The notes under the pieces: model-generated | Seen by the model: the letters and a program-made list of their open reading frames with translations, nothing else | What the model was told of the DNA's origin: nothing | The model's database searches: none | Translations under genes and position numbers: made by a program | From: an uncultured Acholeplasma sp. | GTDB taxonomy: Bacteria; Bacillota_I; Bacilli_A; Acholeplasmatales; Acholeplasmataceae | Direction of reading: 5' to 3' | Length of the DNA: 25,641 bases | Assembly (NCBI GenBank): GCA_937934685.1 | Contig: CALGYU010000028.1 | Span: 1-25,641, forward strand | In this document: piece after piece, positions 21,146-25,641 of the stretch | How positions within the stretch are numbered: position 1 is the stretch's first letter | Layout of the letters: each line of letters starts with the position of its first letter

Positions 21146-23254
21146 ATGGAACAAGGTAGAAATAATCATATCCCAGAGTGGATACTTTTAAATAATCAAG
21201 TAGTTAATGAAAATGGAGAAATCAAAAGCTTAGATAAAGATAAAGAAGCTGCGCATATCTATTTAGTTAACGAAGTATATAAAAAAATGATGAAGTTTGA
21301 TACTTTAGAAGAAAAACTAAAGTATTTAATTGATCAAGAATATTACGAAAAAGAATTTTTAGACAGATACAGTCAAGAAGAAATTCAAAAAATATACGAT
21401 TTAGCATACGCAAAAAACTTTGAATTTCCTACCTATATGGGAGCATTTAAGTTTTATAACGACTATGCACTAAAAACAAGAGATAATCAACATTTCTTAG
21501 AACGCTATGAAGATAGATTAGCAGTTAACGCCTTATATCATGCCAATGGAGATTTCTTAATGGCAGAAAGAATAATCAACGCTTTAATGAATCAAGACTT
21601 TACACCAGCAACACCCACTTTGTTAAATACAGGGAAAAAACATCGTGGCGAGTTTGTCTCATGTTTCTTATTAGAAGCAGGGGACTCACTTAATGATATT
21701 GCTAGAATTAATGAATTCTCCATGCAACTATCAAAAATTGGTGGTGGCGTTTCTATTAACCTCACTAATTTAAGAGCCAAAGGAGAGTCTATTAAAGGCA
21801 TTCCAAATGTTGGTAAAGGAGTTGTTGGGGTAGCTAAAATATTAGATAATGCCTTTAGATATGCTGATCAAATGGGACAAAGAACAGGCGCGGGTGCTGT
21901 TTATCTTAACGTATTTCATGCAGATATTGAAGACTTTTTAAACACAAAAAAGTTAAATGCTGATGATGATGTTAGAGTAAAAACACTTTCTATGGGAGTG
22001 GTTCTACCAGATAAAATGATTGAACTTGCTAGAAATAACGAAGAAATGTACTTATTTTATCCTCATACAGTGTTTAAAGAATATGGAAAAAACTTTGCAG
22101 ATATTTCTATTGATATGGATCATTGGTATGATATTTTAGTTTCAAACCCAAAAGTAAGAAAAAGAAAAATAAACCCAAGAAAACTTCTGGAGTTAATCGC
22201 TCAGTTACAAGGAGAAAGCGGATATCCATACATCATGTTTTCAGATAACGTTAACCGCGTAAACACCGTAGATTTACCGGTTAAATTTTCTAATCTATGT
22301 ACTGAAATTCTACAACCTACCATCACTTCAGAATATTCTGATTATCATGATAGAGAAAATGACCAAATCGGATTAGATGTATCTTGTAATCTTGCCTCAG
22401 GTCATATGGGAAACATGATTAAAAACAACACCATCAAGGAAACCGTGTTTTCTGCTATGGATGTGATGAACTCAGTTTCTTTTAATACAGATATCAAATA
22501 TGTTCCTGCAGTCGCAAAAGCAAATAAACTTAACCGAAGTGTTGGTTTTGGTATTATGGGACACCATGGATTTATCGCAGAAAACTATATCCTATATGGT
22601 AGCGATGAAAACATAGAATTAATCGATGTCTTTTTTAATATAGTTAACTATTATAGTCTAGTCCATTCTATGGAAATGGCTAAAAAAACGGGACAAAAAT
22701 TTTATAGATTCGAAAAATCTACATACGCAGATGGTAGTTACTTTGAAAAAAGAGGGCAAATACTGCCAGAAAGTCCAAAAGTAAAAGAAATCTTTAAAGA
22801 TATTTATAATCCAACCAATCAAGATTGGGAACAGTTAAAACAAGATGTAATGACTTATGGATTATATAATTCACATAGACTTGCTGTTGCTCCAAACGGA
22901 TCTATTGGATATGTTATGAGCGCAACACCATCTTTAACACCAATCAAACAATTGGTAGAAGAAAGAACTTACGGAAATTCAAAAACTTATTATCCAATGC
23001 CAGCATTAGACAAAGCTGAATTCATGTATGAAACAGCTTATAAAATGGATAAATATAAATTAATAGATGTGATTGCTACAGCTCAAAAACATGTGGATCA
23101 AGGGATTTCTTTTGAACTAGGAATTACCTCAGATATCACCACAAGAGAACTACAAAAATATTATCTATATGCGCATCATCAAGGGATTAAAACCCTTTAT
23201 TACACTCGAACTCAAAAATTAAAAATTGAAGAGTGTGAAGCGTGTGTCGTGTAA
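21146..23254 (+). CDS. nrdE: Class Ib ribonucleoside-diphosphate reductase, large subunit
   Basis: NrdE carries the active site of the oxygen-dependent reductase. In this 702-residue protein the thiyl radical cysteine is Cys385 in SNLCTEILQ, with Asn383 and Glu387. The redox pair is Cys173 (VSCFLLEAGDS) and Cys414 (DVSCNLASG). The C-terminal shuttle pair is Cys697 and Cys700 (CEACVV), which the NrdH-like redoxin would reduce. As usual for class Ib there is no N-terminal ATP cone. The gene starts 2 bases after nrdI, with AAGGGAG at 21131-21137. Confidence 0.96.
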   Translation: MEQGRNNHIPEWILLNNQVVNENGEIKSLDKDKEAAHIYLVNEVYKKMMKFDTLEEKLKYLIDQEYYEKEFLDRYSQEEIQKIYDLAYAKNFEFPTYMGAFKFYNDYALKTRDNQHFLERYEDRLAVNALYHANGDFLMAERIINALMNQDFTPATPTLLNTGKKHRGEFVSCFLLEAGDSLNDIARINEFSMQLSKIGGGVSINLTNLRAKGESIKGIPNVGKGVVGVAKILDNAFRYADQMGQRTGAGAVYLNVFHADIEDFLNTKKLNADDDVRVKTLSMGVVLPDKMIELARNNEEMYLFYPHTVFKEYGKNFADISIDMDHWYDILVSNPKVRKRKINPRKLLELIAQLQGESGYPYIMFSDNVNRVNTVDLPVKFSNLCTEILQPTITSEYSDYHDRENDQIGLDVSCNLASGHMGNMIKNNTIKETVFSAMDVMNSVSFNTDIKYVPAVAKANKLNRSVGFGIMGHHGFIAENYILYGSDENIELIDVFFNIVNYYSLVHSMEMAKKTGQKFYRFEKSTYADGSYFEKRGQILPESPKVKEIFKDIYNPTNQDWEQLKQDVMTYGLYNSHRLAVAPNGSIGYVMSATPSLTPIKQLVEERTYGNSKTYYPMPALDKAEFMYETAYKMDKYKLIDVIATAQKHVDQGISFELGITSDITTRELQKYYLYAHHQGIKTLYYTRTQKLKIEECEACVV

Positions 23255-23266
23255 GGAGTTATGATG

Positions 23267-24316
23267 ATGAAAAAAAATAAATTAGTTTATCAAGGCGCTA
23301 ATTGGAATACATTAGATGATGAATATACTCAGTTTTTCTATGAACAAAACTTAAGCCAGTTTTGGAGACCAGAAGATATTAGTATGCAATCAGATCTTAA
23401 TGTGTGGAGCGTTTTATCAGAAGACATTCAACTAGCATACGCTAAAAACTTACTTGTACTTACCTTTTTAGATACGTATCAAGGAGATATTGGTATGCCT
23501 GTTATATCAAGTTCTGTGGATGATGTTTACCACCAAAGAAAAGCAGTTTTAAACTTTATGGGCGCAATGGAAAATGCGGTTCATGCTAAAAGTTATTCTA
23601 ATATATTTATGACCTACATGAGCAGTCCAAAAATTGATGAATTATTTGACTGGGGTGCACAACAAAAAAACCTACAAAATATCATGGAATTAATTGTAGG
23701 CGCTTATCAAGATTTAGATAAAGAAAATATTGTAAAAAAATATTATCCAGAAAAATTAGATTTAAATCGATTTAAAGAAGTTCAATGGAAAGCAATGGTC
23801 GCAAGTGTATTTTTAGAAACATGGTTATTCTACAGTGGTTTTTATTATCCATTATACTTCTATGGACAAGGAAAACTAATGCAAGCAGGAGAAATCATCA
23901 ATCTAATCATTAGAGATGAAAGTATTCATGGTGTATACGTTGGTAGATTAGCACAAGAAGTCTTTGAGTTTTTCCCGAAAGAAAAACAAGATGAACTATC
24001 CACATGGATGCATGACTTTTTAATGGATTTATATCAAGAACAATCAGAATTAGTCCAAGAAGTTTATGGACCGGTTGGTTTGGTAGATGATGTGAACATC
24101 TTTGTTAGATACAATGCCAACAAAGCTTTAATGAATTTAGGATTTGATGCACATTTCCCATATGAAGAAGTTAACCCAGTTGTGTTAAATGGCCTTAATA
24201 CAGAAACAAAGACCATGGATAACTTTTCTATGAAAGGAAATGGTTATCAAAAAATGATTTCTGAATCATTAGAAGACGAAGATTTTATTTTCGATAAAAA
24301 AAAGATTAATGGGTGA
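23267..24316 (+). CDS. nrdF: Class Ib ribonucleoside-diphosphate reductase, small subunit
   Basis: NrdF houses the tyrosyl radical and dimetal site. With the start used here it has 349 residues. All expected metal ligands are present: Asp69, Glu102, His106, Glu184, Glu218 and His221, and the radical tyrosine is Tyr110 in HAKSY. It is therefore a normal metal-loaded enzyme, not the metal-free NrdF known from some mycoplasmas and streptococci. Three ATG codons stand in a row at 23261, 23264 and 23267. AAGGAG (23253-23258) overlaps the nrdE stop, so the second or third gives sensible spacing. The gene ends in TGA. Confidence 0.95.
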   Translation: MKKNKLVYQGANWNTLDDEYTQFFYEQNLSQFWRPEDISMQSDLNVWSVLSEDIQLAYAKNLLVLTFLDTYQGDIGMPVISSSVDDVYHQRKAVLNFMGAMENAVHAKSYSNIFMTYMSSPKIDELFDWGAQQKNLQNIMELIVGAYQDLDKENIVKKYYPEKLDLNRFKEVQWKAMVASVFLETWLFYSGFYYPLYFYGQGKLMQAGEIINLIIRDESIHGVYVGRLAQEVFEFFPKEKQDELSTWMHDFLMDLYQEQSELVQEVYGPVGLVDDVNIFVRYNANKALMNLGFDAHFPYEEVNPVVLNGLNTETKTMDNFSMKGNGYQKMISESLEDEDFIFDKKKING

Positions 24317-24320
24317 TCAA

Positions 24321-24575
24321 ATGAACGTGATATTACTAACAAAAAATAATTGTCCACAATGTCAAAAACTTAAAATGTTTTTAGAATTTGCGTTAAACAA
24401 TAAATACCAAAATGACATTAAAGTAATTAATAAAGAACAAGATGAAGAAATATATGCAAAATTGGTTGAAAAACACCAACTAACAACTGTTCCTGTATTG
24501 ATACATGAAGATGAGGTCTTATCAAAAGTAGAACCCTCATTGGTAGTGAATTTTCTAGAAAAACATATTAAATAA
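24321..24575 (+). CDS. nrdH: NrdH/glutaredoxin-like thiol-disulfide protein
   Basis: A small cytoplasmic redoxin (84 residues) that probably reduces the C-terminal cysteine pair of NrdE. It has the thioredoxin-fold start VILLTKNNC with active site Cys11-Pro-Gln-Cys14 and the cis-proline segment TTVPVL. The CPQC sequence differs from the commonest NrdH and glutaredoxin motifs, so the symbol rests on context as much as on sequence. I chose ATG 24321 because GGGTGA (24311-24316) precedes it by 4 bases; ATG 24309, inside nrdF, would add four residues. Confidence 0.78.
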   Translation: MNVILLTKNNCPQCQKLKMFLEFALNNKYQNDIKVINKEQDEEIYAKLVEKHQLTTVPVLIHEDEVLSKVEPSLVVNFLEKHIK

Positions 24576-24576
24576 T

Positions 24577-24624
24577 AAAAAAAGTTCTGATAGATGAGTT
24601 AATCAATCTTTCAGAACTTTTTTT
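24577..24624. terminator. Bidirectional terminator between nrdH and rnhA
   Basis: A 14-base-pair stem runs from A-tract plus GTTCTGA (24577-24590) to TCAGAAC plus T-tract (24611-24624) around a 20-base loop. It works for the nrd operon on the plus strand. On the minus strand its first arm is part of the last rnhA codons, and the stop codon (24603-24605) lies in the loop. Confidence 0.9.
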
Positions 24625-25016
24625 GTCTCTTCCACAGCTAATTTATCTACAAAATTATTAAAGTCATTAGAAGCATGCCCCTTAACTTTTGTAAAGGTAA
24701 TGTTTTTAAAACGGCTTATTTGTGCGAATAACTCTTCCCACAAGGCTTGGTTAGCATTTTTCTTCCAACCTAGATTAACCGTTGAAACAACATATTGACT
24801 ATCACTAAAAACAACAACATCAATAGAAGGATCTTTAATAGCTTTTAAACCTTCTACAATAGCCTTAATTTCCATAGCATTATTGGTGGTATTTAAAGTG
24901 CGTCCACTCATATGTTTCTTATGAGCACCATATATAAGTAGATAGGCCCATCCGCCGATATTCTCTTTACTTTGGTTGTTGCTGCAAGCACCATCTGTAT
25001 ATAAACTAATTTTCAT
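24603..25016 (-). CDS. rnhA: Ribonuclease HI
   Basis: RNase H cuts the RNA strand of RNA-DNA hybrids. The 137-residue protein has the catalytic carboxylates Asp8 (LYTDGAC), Glu49 (NAMEI), Asp72 (FSDSQYV) and Asp124 (NFVDKLA), plus the conserved His114 (KGHASND). It is the short RNase HI form with no hybrid-binding domain or extra extension. The start at 25016 is preceded on the minus strand by GAGGTGG. The stop is TGA. It is a single gene, convergent with the nrd operon. Confidence 0.94.
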   Translation of the reverse strand: MKISLYTDGACSNNQSKENIGGWAYLLIYGAHKKHMSGRTLNTTNNAMEIKAIVEGLKAIKDPSIDVVVFSDSQYVVSTVNLGWKKNANQALWEELFAQISRFKNITFTKVKGHASNDFNNFVDKLAVEETKKVLKD

Positions 25017-25034
25017 AAAACCACCTCACAAACC

Positions 25035-25062
25035 ATTATAGTATAAAATAAATTATTTTAAA
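25035..25062 (-). promoter_or_regulatory. Promoter of rnhA
   Basis: On the minus strand TTTAAA (plus positions 25057-25062) is followed after 16 bases by TATAAT (25035-25040), just upstream of the ribosome binding site. The transcript leader would be very short. Confidence 0.6.
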
Positions 25063-25257
25063 AGTTTAACAAAATCTATATTTGAATAATTTAGAAACAC
25101 TTCCCATCTGGTATAAGTAAATTAGACTATATATATTAATTTATTCCTTTCATTTTAACATTAAAGGTTTGGATATTTTGACTCGTTACATACTAGAAAT
25201 TGGATAAATCTTATCACAAGTAGATTTTGATTTTAGAACATAGAAAGAAGGGGTACT

Positions 25258-25639
25258 ATGAAAAACGTAAAATCAGCAAGAAAATTAGTTTTGGCCTTAT
25301 TTATCATCTATACATTTTTTGTCTCATGGGTTTTAGATGGTCTATTTGAGCTTGGGGGTAAAACGCTGGACCTCAATACGCCAATTAGTCTTTTGATATT
25401 ACCTAGTCAACCCTTACTAATAATTAGTAGTATTTTATTCAATCATTGGAGTTGTTATTTTAGGGATATTTGCTTTATCCTTCTTTACTTGGATCAAACC
25501 AAACAAGAGTTTAAAATTAGAAAACAAAGACTTAATCAGTATTACCATTAAAACAACAGAACAAGAGGTTATCATATTTAAAGAAGATTTTGACAGGTTA
25601 GCACAAAAGTGTATGAATAAGTATAGAATTAAAAAATAA
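25258..25639 (+). pseudogene. Small membrane protein gene with a frame break
   Basis: The frame from ATG 25258 (AAGGGG in front) encodes a membrane segment at about residues 9-28, then PSQPLLIISSILF, and then becomes uncharacteristic (NHWSCYFRD) before a stop at 25549-25551. A second frame, open from about 25420, picks up a matching hydrophobic stretch (SIIGVVILGIFALSFF) and continues with a charged tail (EVIIFKEDFDRLAQK) to a TAA at 25637-25639. Joining the two near 25432-25441 gives one coherent protein of about 127 residues with two membrane helices and a cytoplasmic tail. I do not recognise the family. The break could be a real mutation, programmed frameshifting or a sequencing error. Confidence 0.6.
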
Positions 25640-25641
25640 TA

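Noticed and set aside
23181..23197. AAGGG/CCCTT hairpin inside nrdE
   Set aside because: The stem is only five base pairs, has no T-tract of note, and lies in normal coding sequence.
23267..24316. A metal-free class Ie NrdF
   Set aside because: All three carboxylates that are replaced in that class are intact here.
25017..25257. The gap between rnhA and the last gene as a site for an RNA gene or mobile element end
   Set aside because: Apart from the rnhA promoter I saw only AT-rich sequence and a weak CCTTT/AAAGG pairing. There is no tRNA, no terminal repeats and no transposase remnant here or elsewhere in the window, and no CRISPR-like array.

Overview
The window is AT-rich, tightly packed Gram-positive-type DNA. 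Genes carry strong AGGAG-type ribosome binding sites and simple TTGAAA-N17-TATAAT promoters. Trp is encoded by TGG, and TGA serves as a stop (nrdF, rnhA), so the Trp-reassigned code of most mycoplasmas is not in use. The gene content fits an Acholeplasma-like mollicute or a close low-GC Bacillota relative: pyruvate dehydrogenase with lipoate salvage, a minimal phosphate regulon, and class III plus class Ib ribonucleotide reductases. The taxon is an inference.

Layout. 1-600: a zinc-ribbon Nudix hydrolase. 635-5831: the complete pyruvate dehydrogenase operon pdhA-pdhB-pdhC-pdhD, with its own promoter and terminator; pdhC carries two almost identical lipoyl domains. 5840-8945: a two-gene unit of a LacI-type regulator with a palindromic operator, and a large cytoplasmic LamG/DUF1080-like plus FG-GAP-like propeller protein of unknown function. 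8948-9874 (minus): lipoate-protein ligase, which probably lipoylates PdhC. 9976-10881: a diacylglycerol-kinase-family lipid kinase, divergent from lplA. 10890-17775: a phosphate operon, pstS-pstC-pstA-pstB-phoU-phoB-phoR, behind PHO-box-like direct repeats. 17810-24624: a ribonucleotide reductase operon, nrdD-nrdG-nrdI-nrdE-nrdF-nrdH, that joins the oxygen-independent and oxygen-dependent enzymes, behind a leader with a possible attenuator. 24603-25016 (minus): RNase H. 25258-25639: a small membrane protein whose frame is broken.

The most unusual part is the phosphate system. The two halves of PstS are in reversed (circularly permuted) order. PstA has a roughly 220-residue extracytoplasmic insertion that looks like two PDZ-like domains. 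A GC-rich terminator-like hairpin with atypical codons lies inside the start of pstC, where it could lower permease expression relative to the binding protein. The sensor kinase has almost no extracytoplasmic part, so phosphate status is probably read through the transporter and PhoU.
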